Source of the DNA: CBDAPE01 sp965198325
Lineage (GTDB): Bacteria > Pseudomonadota > Alphaproteobacteria > UBA828 > JAPUJA01
DNA length: 64,000 nt
Direction: 5' to 3'
NCBI GenBank assembly: GCA_965198325.1
Contig: CBDAPE010000018.1
Span: forward strand, 310,001-374,000
The translations under genes were made by a program, and so were the position numbers. Positions 36,293 to 44,544 of this stretch are shown here, in pieces. The first letter of the stretch is position 1. Every line of letters starts with the position of its first letter. A model generated the notes under the pieces. That model searched no databases. It was not told the DNA's origin and was given only the letters and a program-made list of their open reading frames with translations.

Positions 36293-36321
36293 CCCGGCCG
36301 GCCGTTCGTCCGCCGGCCGGG
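36293..36321 (-). terminator. Perfect 10 bp hairpin after the AhpD-like gene
   Basis: CCCGGCCGGC (36293-36302) and GCCGGCCGGG (36312-36321) pair perfectly around a 9-base loop. It lies 41 bases after the AhpD-like stop codon. There is no clear T tract. Confidence 0.45.
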
Positions 36322-36361
36322 CGCTCGTTCACGTCTGGACTGTCAAGAGAGGCTGTCGCTC

Positions 36362-36928
36362 CTATGCGGCGTTCGACACGGACTTGGTCCAGGTAAACGG
36401 GCTGAACGCATCGTCAACGGGGGTCTCGACGATGTGGTTGGTGTAGTTCGAGAGCACTTTGTGAGCGATGACGACAACGATCTCGAGCACGTTCTGCTTC
36501 GTGAATCCAGTGGCGAGGAAGGCTTCGAGGGATTCCTGCGCGGCCCAGCCGCGGTTTTCGACCAAATTCAGCGTGAAGACCGGCAAGGCCTCCAGCTTCG
36601 GGTCTTCGTAGGAGCCGACTGCGCGCGCGGTTTCGATGACGTCCTCGGGCACCTTCTCGGCCTTGGCCAGAAAGCTGTGGGCCGCCATGCAGTAGTGGCA
36701 GTCGTGATACGCGTTGATCGTGAACCACACGACGTGGCGCTCGGTCGGGGTAAAGCTCGATCGCATCAGCAAGCTGCCGAGCGTGTCGTAGGCTTCGACC
36801 GCGATCGGGGCTTCCGCGAGCACGCCGTAGAGGTTCGGGATTCGCCCGAAACGCTGCTGGGCGGTTTCGAGCTGCTCTTTGCTCCCGGCGGGTGCGGAAT
36901 CGGGGGTATGAATGGTGAACGTCGTCAT
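36362..36928 (-). CDS. Carboxymuconolactone decarboxylase/AhpD-like peroxidase family protein
   Basis: This 188 aa protein has the redox-active CxxC in INAYHDCHYCMAAHSFLAKA, placed as in AhpD-like proteins. An all-helical fold is suggested by the flanking sequence. Such proteins reduce peroxides or act as antioxidant partners. An operator-like site for the TetR regulator lies 46 bp upstream. It is the last gene of the tetR-SDR-NTF2-AhpD group, and GGAGACATCCG precedes the start. Confidence 0.85.
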   Translation of the reverse strand: MTTFTIHTPDSAPAGSKEQLETAQQRFGRIPNLYGVLAEAPIAVEAYDTLGSLLMRSSFTPTERHVVWFTINAYHDCHYCMAAHSFLAKAEKVPEDVIETARAVGSYEDPKLEALPVFTLNLVENRGWAAQESLEAFLATGFTKQNVLEIVVVIAHKVLSNYTNHIVETPVDDAFSPFTWTKSVSNAA

Positions 36929-36973
36929 CGGATGTCTCCTTTTTGCTTGGGTTGTCGTCTACTCGGCCTTACA

Positions 36974-36989
36974 TTGATCAATCGGTCTA
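36974..36989. promoter_or_regulatory. TetR-type operator, site 1 (AhpD-like gene)
   Basis: TTGATCAATCGGTCTA is an imperfect palindrome matching the sites at 40232 and 40877. It lies 45-60 bp upstream of the AhpD-like start, just after the end of the NTF2-like gene. Confidence 0.5.
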
Positions 36990-37560
36990 TGTTTGGATAA
37001 AAAAAGCTATGCGGTCTCGGGAACGGCAAGTGCACCTTCCGCGGCGTGCAGATGGAAAACCTTGTTCATGATCTTCCAGTCCCCGTCGACTCTTAGCAGC
37101 ATGGACAAGTCGGTGAACCGGTGACCGGCCCAGTTGTCCAGTTCAAGCCGCACGGTCGCAACCGTATCGATTAGATCGATGCTGGCGATCCGTGCCTGGA
37201 GCGCCGCAGCTGGACCGATCGCTTCACTCCAGTCGAAGAGCTGCTGAATGGGGCCGGCGAAGAGCTCGTCGCCGGCATACCCGAAGATCGTCGCGTCCGT
37301 GTGAAAGGCGGGTTTCATGTCGTCGCTCCTGCCAGACTTGGCGCCATCGAAGTAGTGTTCGATGACTTTTGTCAATGGCGGAGCAAGAAGGGACCACCGT
37401 GGCGGTGTAAGAAGGGACCGCTTGGCGGCTGCGGGCTTGTCCCCGTAGTCCATGGGCGGGCCCCGCGTGCGACGCGACGTGCCCTCAACAGGCCGACGCG
37501 GCGGCGCGCGCGGGAGGGACCTGTGGGCCCATGGGGTCAAGCGTGGGTTGGGTGGTCGGT

Positions 37561-38205
37561 TCAGTTCGCCGTCGGGGTTTGACGCCTGCGGCTCTGGTTG
37601 AGCCTGTAGCTCTCGCCATTCATCTCGAGGATGTTGACGTGGTGGGTGCGGCGGTCGAGGAGAGCGCCGGTAAGCCGCTCGGAGCCGAACACCTCGGTCC
37701 ATTCGTCGAACGGCAGGTTGGTGGTGACCAGGGTCGAGCCGCGCTCGTAGCGCTGGCTGAACACCTCGAACAGGAGCTCGGCACCGGTCTTGGACAGCGG
37801 CACGAAGCCGAGTTCGTCGACGATCAGAAGCTTGTAGGTGGCGAGCTTCTTCTGGAACCTCAGCAGCTGCTTGTCATCGCGGGCCTCGATGAGCTCGTGG
37901 ACCAGCGCGGCGGCGGTGATGAAGCCGACCGAGAGACCCTTCTGGCAGGCCGCCAAGCCGAGACCGAGGGCGATGTGGGTCTTGCCGGTGCCGCTGTTGC
38001 CGAGCGCGATGAGGTTCTCGCGGCGCTCGATGTACGCGCAGCGGGCGAGCTCCAGGACCAACGTCTTGTTGAGCGAGGGGATGACCTTGAAATCGAAGCT
38101 ATCGAGGCTCTTGATCACGGGGAAGCGCGCCGCCTTGATCCGCCGCTCGACCATGCGGCGCTCGCGGTCGATCAGCTCGAGCTCGGCCAGACGCAAGAGA
38201 TAACG
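37561..38205 (-). pseudogene. istB: IstB ATPase of the IS21 element, 5'-truncated
   Basis: The remaining frame encodes YLLRLAELELIDRERRMVER onward to the normal C-terminus. It includes the Walker A-like GNSGTGKTHIALGLGLAACQ, Walker B-like LLIVDELGFVPLS and YERGSTLVTTNLPFDEW. IstB assists IstA in transposition. About 45 N-terminal residues and the start codon are missing, removed by the deletion that joins it to istA near 38200. Confidence 0.85.
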
Positions 38206-39248
38206 ACCTCGTCGACGGAGCACCGGATCAGCACCTCGCGGTGGCCATAGGCCACGGGCACCGAGTAGTCGTTGCCCCGGCAGCGCACCAGCGACAGCGA
38301 GCTCACCCGTCCAGTGCGCTTGTCGCAGGCATCGTATGGTGCCGGGGGGAGAGGCAAGAAGGCTTCCCGGTCCCGTGCGAGGCGCTCGCCGATGGTCTCC
38401 TTGTGACCCCGCAGCCGCGCCGCCTGGCGCCGGCGGCACTGTCCCGCGAGAGCATCGTTCAGCGCCTCGAAGCTCTCGGCCCGCGGGACGGGGACCCGGA
38501 AGGTCCGCCGGATGAAGCCGACCAGTCCCTCGACCTTGCCTTTGTCGTTGCCCTTGCCCGGCCGGCCGAACCTGTCCTCGAACAGATAGGGGGATTGAAG
38601 GTCCGTGAAGACGCGCGTTCGCTGCCGCTTGCCATCGCCCAGTATCCGGGCGACTGCCAGCTTGGTGTTGTCGTACAGGATGGATCGGGGGACGCCGCCG
38701 AAGAACGCAACCGCCGCGTTGTGGCCAGCGCAGAACGCCTCGGTCGTCTCCGCCGGGTAGGCCTTCACGAAGCAGGCATCACTGTGGGGAAGATCGAAGG
38801 CAAGGAAGTGGACCTTGCACGCCACGCCGCCGATCACCGCCATCGCCTCGCCGAAGTCCGCCTGGGCGGGGCCGGGGGAATGGACGAGCGGCACGAACAT
38901 CTCGCGCGACCGAAGCCGCCGCTCACGGACATAGTCCTTCACGATGGTGTAGCCGCCCGTAAAGCCGTACTCGTCCCGGAGACGGTCGAAGATCCGCTTC
39001 GCCGTGGGCCGTTGCTTGTGGTGGCTGGTCCGATCGTCTTCCAGAATCCGATCGATGATCCCCGTGAACGGACCCCGCTTCGGCCGCCGTGGCGGCTTGC
39101 CGCGGCGAGACCCCGGCGGCACCGAGAACGACAGCATCTTGCGGACCGTCTTGCGGTCCAGCCCGAACACCCGCGAGGCCTCGCGGGTGCTCATTCCCTC
39201 GACACGACACGCCCGCCGAACCCGCGCGTACAAATCCACCCGATACAT
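38172..39248 (-). pseudogene. istA: IstA transposase of the IS21 element, 3'-truncated
   Basis: The N-terminus is intact: MYRVDLYARVRRACRVEGMS, then a helix-turn-helix with TREASRVFGLDRKTVRKML. The DDE core follows (HSPGPAQADFGEA, SILYDNTKLAV, NDKGKVEGLVGFIRRTF). The reading passes VLIRCSVDEVVI and then, at about 38200, runs out of frame into istB sequence. Roughly 120-150 C-terminal residues are missing. The protein is probably non-functional. Confidence 0.85.
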
Positions 39249-39464
39249 CCCCCCGCCTTCCAGTCAGAGCAACCCTGACAGAAGGCTATAGACGGTCCCA
39301 TTTTGGTCCGCCACAGCCGGATCAACCGGCCGCTTCAGTGGGGGATTATTGCGCCGCCGTTCTCAGACTTTGGCGATCGCGTCGTGATCGCCCAAATATG
39401 TTGGTGTACTCGTCATGGATTTATCTCCTTGCTGTGTGTCGTATGCGCTCGTTCTGACGATCGC

Positions 39465-40214
39465 CTAGACCTGAATCAGCCCGCCGTCGGCGACGAGGTC
39501 GGCTCCGGTGAAGTAGCTCGCGTCGTCGGAGGCGAGAAACGCTGCGGTCGCGGCGATTTCCTCTGGTTTGCCCGGGCGACCGAGCGGTGTCTGTTGGACG
39601 ACCCGTGCTCCGAACGCGTCGATGTCGTGCTGGCTCAGACCGACCTTCCCCCAGAGCGGAGTTTCAACGAGCCCAGGGCAGACGACGTTGACGCGAATGC
39701 CACGAGGTGAGAGCTCCGCCGCAAGGGCGCGGCCCAGCGAACGAACCGCTGCTTTCGTCGCCGAATAAGTGCTCGTGTTCGGGAGCCCGGACTGCGCAAC
39801 GACGGACGCGTTGAGAATGACCGACGCGCCGTCCGGGAGGAGCGGCAGGGCCTTCTGAACCGTGAAGAAGAGGCCGCGAACGTTGATGTTGAAAAGGCTA
39901 TCGAACTGTTCTTCGGTCACTGTCTCGAACGGCCCCAACGGCGCGATACCGGCGTTTGCAAAGAGCACGTCCACGCGGCCGAACTGCTCCTCGACCTGAG
40001 CGAACAAACGGTCCAGATCTTCGAGGTTCGCAACGTCTCCGTGGATGCCTGTAGCCCGATCACCGAGGTCGGCGACGGCGGCATCCAGTGTTCGCTGGTT
40101 GCGGCCGGTGACGACGACTTGGGCGCCGTCCGCGATGAACCGCTGGGCGGTGGCTAACCCAATTCCGCTCGTTCCTCCGGTGACGACGGCGATTTTGTGC
40201 TGCAACTTGCTCAT
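39465..40214 (-). CDS. Short-chain dehydrogenase/reductase
   Basis: This 249 aa classical SDR has the cofactor loop VVTGGTSGIGLATAQRF and NAG in LFANAGIAPLG. The catalytic serine and the YSATK motif follow in STYSATKAAVRSLGRALAAE, and the C-terminus is GADLVADGGLIQV. The arginine after the second beta strand (TGRN) suggests NADP preference. It is the first gene downstream of tetR, with a promoter and operator-like site in between, and is likely under TetR control. Confidence 0.92.
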   Translation of the reverse strand: MSKLQHKIAVVTGGTSGIGLATAQRFIADGAQVVVTGRNQRTLDAAVADLGDRATGIHGDVANLEDLDRLFAQVEEQFGRVDVLFANAGIAPLGPFETVTEEQFDSLFNINVRGLFFTVQKALPLLPDGASVILNASVVAQSGLPNTSTYSATKAAVRSLGRALAAELSPRGIRVNVVCPGLVETPLWGKVGLSQHDIDAFGARVVQQTPLGRPGKPEEIAATAAFLASDDASYFTGADLVADGGLIQV

Positions 40215-40229
40215 GACATTTTCTCCTTT

Positions 40230-40258
40230 TATTGACCGATCGATCTATGTTTAGTCAA
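40230..40258 (-). promoter_or_regulatory. SDR promoter overlapped by TetR-type operator, site 2
   Basis: On the minus strand TTGACT (40258-40253) and TCAATA (40235-40230) are 17 bases apart. The operator-like TTGACCGATCGATCTA (40232-40247) covers the spacer and -10 region, so repressor binding would block the promoter. Confidence 0.5.
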
Positions 40259-40263
40259 AAAAA

Positions 40264-40857
40264 CTATGCGGTCTTGAGAACGGCAAGCGCGCCGTCCACG
40301 ATGCCGCGCGGCACCTCCTGCGTCTTCGTCACGCGCCCAATCAGGGTCAGCCCCTGGTGGGCGCTCATAAAGAGCCGCGCGAGGTTGCGTACGTTCGTCG
40401 TCGGCTTCAGGTCGCCTTCCGCCTGGGCTGTCACGAACGCATCGTAATAGGCGCGTTCGACGCGCCCCATGTGCTTGCGCAGAACACCGGCCATTTCCTT
40501 ATCGTCCGTGCGGAATTGCGCCATGCTGACGCCCAGCAGGCAGCCCGGGCTCATCGGCTTGGCGTTCTTTGCTGCGATCTCGCGCATCACCGCCCGGATG
40601 TTTTCCAGCGCCGGTCTATCCGGGTTGTTGAGCGCCCGATAAATCTCGCTCACAACCGTTTGCGAATACCGGTCGAGCGCCTTGATGTAGAGCGCCCGTT
40701 TATTGCCGAACGTGTCGTACAGGCTCTTCCGGCCGATTTCCATCGTCTCCAGAAGCTCGTTCAGGCCGGTCGCGGCATAGCCCTTCGCCCAAAACAGTTG
40801 CATCGCCTTGTCGAGGGCGATCTCAGGGTCGAATTGCTTGTCGGGTCCTCTTGCCAT
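40264..40857 (-). CDS. TetR family transcriptional repressor
   Basis: This 197 aa protein has the TetR helix-turn-helix FWAKGYAATGLNELLETMEIGRKSLYDTFGNKRALY, then an all-helical ligand domain containing PGCLLGVSMAQFR. Its C-terminus reads GALAVLKTA. Three near-identical operator-like palindromes lie before tetR, before the SDR gene and before the AhpD-like gene, which points to autoregulation and control of the cluster. The ligand may be an electrophile or quinone-like compound, judging by the redox genes, but this is inference. Confidence 0.92.
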   Translation of the reverse strand: MARGPDKQFDPEIALDKAMQLFWAKGYAATGLNELLETMEIGRKSLYDTFGNKRALYIKALDRYSQTVVSEIYRALNNPDRPALENIRAVMREIAAKNAKPMSPGCLLGVSMAQFRTDDKEMAGVLRKHMGRVERAYYDAFVTAQAEGDLKPTTNVRNLARLFMSAHQGLTLIGRVTKTQEVPRGIVDGALAVLKTA

Positions 40858-40876
40858 GACGCTAATATGGCAATCT

Positions 40877-40892
40877 TAAACCAATCAGTCAA
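40877..40892. promoter_or_regulatory. TetR-type operator, site 3 (tetR and divergent gene)
   Basis: Read on the minus strand, TTGACTGATTGGTTTA matches sites 1 and 2. Its TTGACT can also serve as the tetR -35 box, with CATATT 17 bases on. It lies 20 bp before the tetR start. Confidence 0.5.
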
Positions 40893-40915
40893 TGATATTT
40901 TAGGAGTCATCCCTC

Positions 40916-40996
40916 ATGCGAGACGAAGGGACCGATGTCCCTGCGGTACCGGACATTGGGGGTGCTGATCAGTCATCTGACGTCGTCGTCGTTTAC
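40916..40996 (+). pseudogene. 5' fragment of a gene divergent from tetR
   Basis: An ATG at 40916 behind AGGAG opens MRDEGTDVPAVPDIGGADQ and SSDVVVV, which resembles the start of an FAD-dependent oxidoreductase before its GxGxxG loop. The expected continuation is absent: after about residue 27 the sequence runs into the 3' end of the convergent LysR-type gene. It looks like the remnant of a TetR-controlled gene cut off by rearrangement. The family guess rests on a few residues only. Confidence 0.4.
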
Positions 40997-40998
40997 GA

Positions 40999-41969
40999 CT
41001 ATGAAACCTGGTCCCCGCGCTTTGCGGTCCGGTACCAAGGAGCGGGCGGTCGAACCGCTTCGGGCTCCCAGTAGGGCGTGCCCGCGCAGCGCTCCGCCAA
41101 GAAATTCACGAAGGCTCGGACCTTGGGCGAGAGGTGCCGGCCGTGGGGGTAAAGCGCGTAGATCGAGGGCCGGGACGGCCGGTAGTCGGGCAGAAGCTCC
41201 TCCAGCGCGCCGCTTGCGAGGTCCGGCCCGACGATGAAGCTGGGCGTCAGCGCGATGCCCACGCCGGCCAGCGCCGCCGCCTGGTGGGCTTCGCCGTTGT
41301 TCGCCCCGAAGCTCCCCGAGACCTTCGTGCGCACCGGCCCGCCCGGCCCCTCGAAGAGCCATTCGCCGGGATTCGGGTCGTAGCTGTAGATCAGGCAGTT
41401 GTGGCCCCAAGCGCCGAGGGGGTCTCCGGTCGGCCGTGAGCGGCGAGATAAGCCGGGCTCGCGCAGAGCACGAGCCGCGCTGGCGCGAGCTTCTTCGCAA
41501 TCAGGCTGGAATCGGCGAGCTCGGCGATCCGGATCGCGACGTCGAAGCCCTCTTCGATCAGATCGACCATGCGGTCTGAAAACGACAGGTCGAGCGCGAG
41601 CTCCGGATAGCGCGCCAAAAGCTCGGGGATCGCAGGCGCGAGGTGAAGCTGGCCGAAGCTCATGGGCGCGTTGACCCGCAGCGTGCCCCGAGGCGCCTCG
41701 TGCAGCCGCCCGACCGCGAGCTCCGCCTCCCGGGCTTCCGCGACGACCCGGGCGGCGCGTTCGTAATAGGCCAAGCCCACTTCGGTCACCGAGAGCCGCC
41801 GGGTGGTGCGGTTGAGCAGGCGGGCGCCGAGACGGTCCTCGAGCCGGGCGATCTGGCGGCTCACGGCGGATTTCGATAGCCCGAGCCGTCGCGCGGCGCC
41901 CGAAAAGCTGTCCGCCTCGACCACTGCCGTGAACGCCGCCATACCGTCGAGCGGGCCGGTCATGGGCAA
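40999..41969 (-). pseudogene. LysR family regulator with one-base frameshift
   Basis: The first part (from the ATG at 41969) has the full LysR helix-turn-helix FSGAARRLGLSKSAVSRQIARLEDRLGARLLNRTTRRLSVTE and half of the effector domain. Near 41405 one G is missing in a G run. Restoring it continues PSALGGHNCLIYSYDPNPGEW in the other frame through VRTKVSGSFGANNGEAHQAA to a stop at 40999. As written the product ends at 41391 after 192 residues and lacks the second effector lobe. Confidence 0.82.
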
Positions 41970-42113
41970 TCTCCTAAGTGTCGTTGCGTTTTTTCAACAG
42001 TATGTTGAATTTATCGAGGCCGCAAGCGTCTTCCTGATCGCGTTTCATATTGTTTAATTAATGAGCCTATTTTATACCCCTCCCAGAGGCCTTTTTTATG
42101 GGAATTATATAGT

Positions 42114-42144
42114 TTGACAATCTGCAAACCGTTTTCCGTATAAT
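42114..42144 (+). promoter_or_regulatory. Promoter of the first IS1595 transposase
   Basis: TTGACA (42114-42119) and TATAAT (42139-42144) are both consensus hexamers, separated by a slightly long 19 bases. AGGAGG and an ATG follow at 42164. A terminal-repeat-like GGGAATTATATAG begins at 42100. Confidence 0.55.
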
Positions 42145-42163
42145 AAAAATCAGGAGGACGGAC

Positions 42164-43113
42164 ATGACAGGAAAAGCGCCCGGAAAACATTATCGCGAAG
42201 GCATCAGCCTCGTCGATTTAATTCAGAAATTCCCTGACGCTGCAACCGCAGAGGCGTGGTTCGAGGAAAACCGTTGGGGCGAGGCGTCGGGAAGCCGTCT
42301 CATTGCCCAAAATGCGGTAACACAGAGAAATTGAAGCGTGTTCCCTCCCGAAAATCGGCGCCTTACTGGTGCGGTGCGTGCCGCTCGAATTTCAGTGTTC
42401 GCGTTGGTACGGTCATGCAGCGGTCGCACATTCCGTTGCAGAAGTGGGCCATCGGCATTTATTTATTTTCCGTCTCTCTGAAAGGCGTATCGAGCATGCG
42501 CCTTCACCGCGATCTCAATATCACCCAGAAATCAGCTTACTTCATGGCCCAGCGCTTGAGGGAGACATGGTCGGAGACTCCGACCGATATGGCGGGACCG
42601 CTGGAAGTGGATGAGACGTTCGTGGGTGGCAAAGAGAAGAACAAGCACTCCAGGAAGAAACTCAAGGCGGGTCGTGGCACGGTCGGCAAGGCTATCGTGG
42701 TCGGTGCCAAGGATCGCGATACAAACCGCGTGAGCGCTGCCGTGGTCGAGAACACGGACGCTGAGACGCTACAGGACTTCGTTGCGGATCACGCCGCGGA
42801 CGACGCCACGGTCTACACCGACGATCACGGCGGCTACAAGGGGCTTCCCTTCGACCACGAAACGGTTAAGCATTCGGTCAGCGAGTATGTCAACGGACAG
42901 GCGCACACCAACGGGATCGAATCGTTCTGGGCCACCTTGAAGCGCGGCTACCACGGCACGTTCCACCACATCAGCGCCGGCCATCTGCATCGGTACGTCA
43001 ACGAGTTTGCCACGCGCCACAACATGCGGTCGCTGGATACTGAGGCCATGATGGCCGAAACCGTCGCTCGCATGGTCGGGAAACGGCTGATGTATCGAGA
43101 CCTAGTTTCCTAG
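42164..43113 (+). pseudogene. IS1595-family transposase, copy 1, one-base frameshift
   Basis: The start MTGKAPGKHYREGISLVDLI is out of frame with the rest. One G is missing in the run at 42276-42279, and repair gives RWGRGVGKPSHCPKCGNTEKL with the zinc-ribbon cysteines. The remainder is a normal IS1595 DDE transposase: GPLEVDETFVGGKEKNKH, VYTDDHGGYKGL, HTNGIESFWATLKRGYHGT and MVGKRLMYRDLVS. The element's left end may be at about 42100; I could not fix the right end. Confidence 0.85.
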
Positions 43114-43142
43114 GTCACTCACCACTCCAAGAGGCTCTCAGC

Positions 43143-43367
43143 ATGAAGCCCGGCGAAGATGTCAATCTTCCGGCTCTGGACTGTCTATCTCTCTTCGATC
43201 TTTACAATGAGAAGGGGGAGAAGGCTGTTGGTATTCGTCTCCGAATAAAACACGAGAGCGGGAACCTACAGTCCATCGAATTGGAAATGTCTCCCAGCGA
43301 GGCGATTCGTAGCGGTAACGCTCTTGTCCAATTCGCCACCGATTTTCAGCAGGAGATACGTCATTGA
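43143..43367 (+). CDS. Hypothetical protein, 74 aa
   Basis: It begins 30 bp after the IS1595 transposase with AAGAGG nine bases upstream. The sequence, with LSLFDLYNEKGEKAVGIRLRI and IELEMSPSEAIRSGNALVQF, looks like a genuine small protein. I do not recognise it. It could be a passenger gene of the IS1595 element or a disrupted host gene. Confidence 0.5.
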   Translation: MKPGEDVNLPALDCLSLFDLYNEKGEKAVGIRLRIKHESGNLQSIELEMSPSEAIRSGNALVQFATDFQQEIRH

Positions 43368-43429
43368 GATTAGCTGTCATCCTAGACCCACTTGATGCTT
43401 GAGGCGGGAACGGGCACGATACCGCTTGC

Positions 43430-43502
43430 CTGCCGTCCCGCAGGCGGGACGCAGTGGGGCTTGGAACGACCGTCTCCTACGCTGGGGAGCTAGGCGAGAC
43501 GG
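43430..43502. other. Two adjacent stem-loops in an intergenic region
   Basis: CTGC-C-GTCCCGC pairs with GCGGGAC-GCAG around a 2-base loop (43430-43454), and CCGTCTC pairs with GAGACGG (43470-43502). Both lie in the 181 bp between two small genes facing each other's 3' ends. They may be a transcript terminator, a structured RNA or a mobile-element end. Confidence 0.35.
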
Positions 43503-43548
43503 CGCGTCCTCTCGGTCGGATCATTTTGACTGAAAGGACCGGCCATGG

Positions 43549-43821
43549 TCAATCCCTCTGATTTTTCAGCGCGTCATGCATGTGTCGCAGGTCAACAAAA
43601 TCATCCGGTGACAGATGAAGATTCGCAGGATCATCCTCGATCTCGTCAATCCGATTCTCAAGATCGTCTAAAAGATCCCAAGCAAAATCCTTGGCTGCTT
43701 GATCCGAACGACCCTTATGACCTTGCATGGATCGAAGCGATCGACCAAGTAGACGCAAAAAGACACGAGCGGCAGAAGAGGACGGGAAGTTCTCGTTATC
43801 ATGGCCCTCGCGAAAAATCAT
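43549..43821 (-). CDS. Hypothetical acidic protein, 90 aa
   Basis: The ATG at 43821 is preceded by AAGGAGAG, a strong ribosome binding site. The C-terminal half (DLLDDLENRIDEIEDDPANL and DDFVDLRHMHDALKN) is acidic and helical. An overlapping plus-strand frame (43545-43823) also has an ATG and GAAAGGA, but its composition looks less protein-like, so I prefer the minus strand. No known family. Confidence 0.45.
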   Translation of the reverse strand: MIFREGHDNENFPSSSAARVFLRLLGRSLRSMQGHKGRSDQAAKDFAWDLLDDLENRIDEIEDDPANLHLSPDDFVDLRHMHDALKNQRD

Positions 43822-43883
43822 GAGAACTCTCCTTCTCGTGGGTTGGGCCCCGCCCGTTCCAGCGGGGGGGGGCTCGGTTCGTT

Positions 43884-44015
43884 CTATTGCGTCCTCTCGC
43901 TCTTTACGCCGGCGATACAGGACTCTAGGCTTTCAAGGTAGTAATCCATGCGGACCTCCCACGGCAGGGCCTCCAGACCGGCATCGATCGCCTCTTTAAG
44001 AAACTCGTCAATCAT
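43884..44015 (-). CDS. Possible small protein, 43 aa
   Basis: From the ATG at 44015 the frame encodes MIDEFLKEAIDAGLEALPWE and continues with a helical, acidic sequence ending GVKSERTQ. A TTG at 44099 would extend it to 71 residues. There is no clear ribosome binding site, so the call rests on composition only. Confidence 0.3.
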   Translation of the reverse strand: MIDEFLKEAIDAGLEALPWEVRMDYYLESLESCIAGVKSERTQ

Positions 44016-44158
44016 TTCACGGGCAGCCCGACATAGGGCTACACGTGGACGTTTGGCGATGGAAAAATTGTCGGACTCGGCAAGGGGAGAGTCAAGCAAC
44101 CTTGACCGGCGGAATCAACTGGCGTTACGGTGCCCAGTCTACAAACGGGAGAGCCAGC

Positions 44159-44332
44159 ATGACCGATACGAAATCCACGCCCGACAAGCTCGAGGTTGAG
44201 GTGGACGAGGCCCGCGCCGAATCTATGATCCGCGCCATATTCCGAGCTGCAACGCCGCCGGACCCGTCCCTGAGAAAAGGTGTGCCACGGAACGCAAGCG
44301 ATGACGAAAAACGAAGAGCGCGAAATAACTAA
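44159..44332 (+). CDS. Hypothetical protein, 57 aa
   Basis: The ATG at 44159 follows CGGGAGAG. The peptide contains KLEVEVDEARAESMIRAIFR and a basic C-terminus. It lies just before a transposase remnant and is followed by no partner. It may be a leftover passenger gene. Family unknown. Confidence 0.4.
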   Translation: MTDTKSTPDKLEVEVDEARAESMIRAIFRAATPPDPSLRKGVPRNASDDEKRRARNN

Positions 44333-44370
44333 CAGCGTCTTGCAGGAACACAAGGAAGTTAGCGGGACGC

Positions 44371-44466
44371 CACGGCATCCGCAACGCCGACACCATCGAC
44401 CAGATGAGCGCCGTCGTCGCAGGGATGGTCGGGAAGCGGCTCAGCTATCAGGACTTGACCGCGTGA
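44371..44466 (+). pseudogene. 3' remnant of an IS1595-family transposase
   Basis: The last 31 codons of a transposase remain: HGIRNADTIDQMSAVVAGMV then GKRLSYQDLTA and a stop. This aligns with the C-termini of the copies at 43113 and 48222 (for example MVGKRLMYRDLVS). Everything upstream is missing. Confidence 0.75.
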
Positions 44467-44544
44467 GTCCCAATGAGATAGAGGAAGGGCCAAGGGTTTA
44501 AACGCCAAGAAACCTTGGCCTGCCCCCGATTAGTGGTCCAGCGC

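Larger units (their letters stand above)
37370..39365 (-). mobile_element. IS21-family insertion sequence with internal deletion
   Basis: The element is 1996 bp. Its ends pair as imperfect inverted repeats: TGTCAATGGCGGAGCAAGAA on the left and TGAGAACGGCGGCGCAATAA on the right (read inward), about 20 of 28 positions alike. GACTTT is duplicated on both sides (37364-37369 and 39366-39371). AAGAAGGGACC is repeated near the left end, as in IS21 multiple terminal repeats. A full-length element of this family is about 2.4-2.6 kb, and the missing part is the istA 3' end and istB 5' end. Confidence 0.9.
37007..39416 (-). pseudogene. NTF2/SnoaL-like protein interrupted by an IS21-family element
   Basis: The 5' part starts at the ATG at 39416 (MTSTPTYLGDHDAIAKV, behind AAGGAGAT). 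The 3' part resumes at 37369 with KVIEHYFDGAKSGRSDDM and runs to 37007. The element sits between, flanked by a 6 bp duplication whose AAAGTC on the minus strand encodes Lys16-Val17 in both parts and in the same frame. The joined product is about 135 aa, with the cone-shaped NTF2-like fold suggested by FAGPIQQLFDWSEA and DWKIMNKVFHLHAAE. It would have followed the SDR gene by 48 bp. Confidence 0.85.

Noticed and set aside
39305..39315. Right end of the IS21 element at GGTCCGCCACA
   Set aside because: It resembles an internal terminal repeat, but the flanks then show no target duplication. The end at 39365 gives both matching inverted repeats and a 6 bp duplication.
43545..43823. Plus-strand 92 aa frame overlapping the 43549-43821 gene
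   Set aside because: It has an ATG and a modest ribosome binding site, but its composition is less protein-like than the minus-strand frame, which has a stronger AAGGAGAG.
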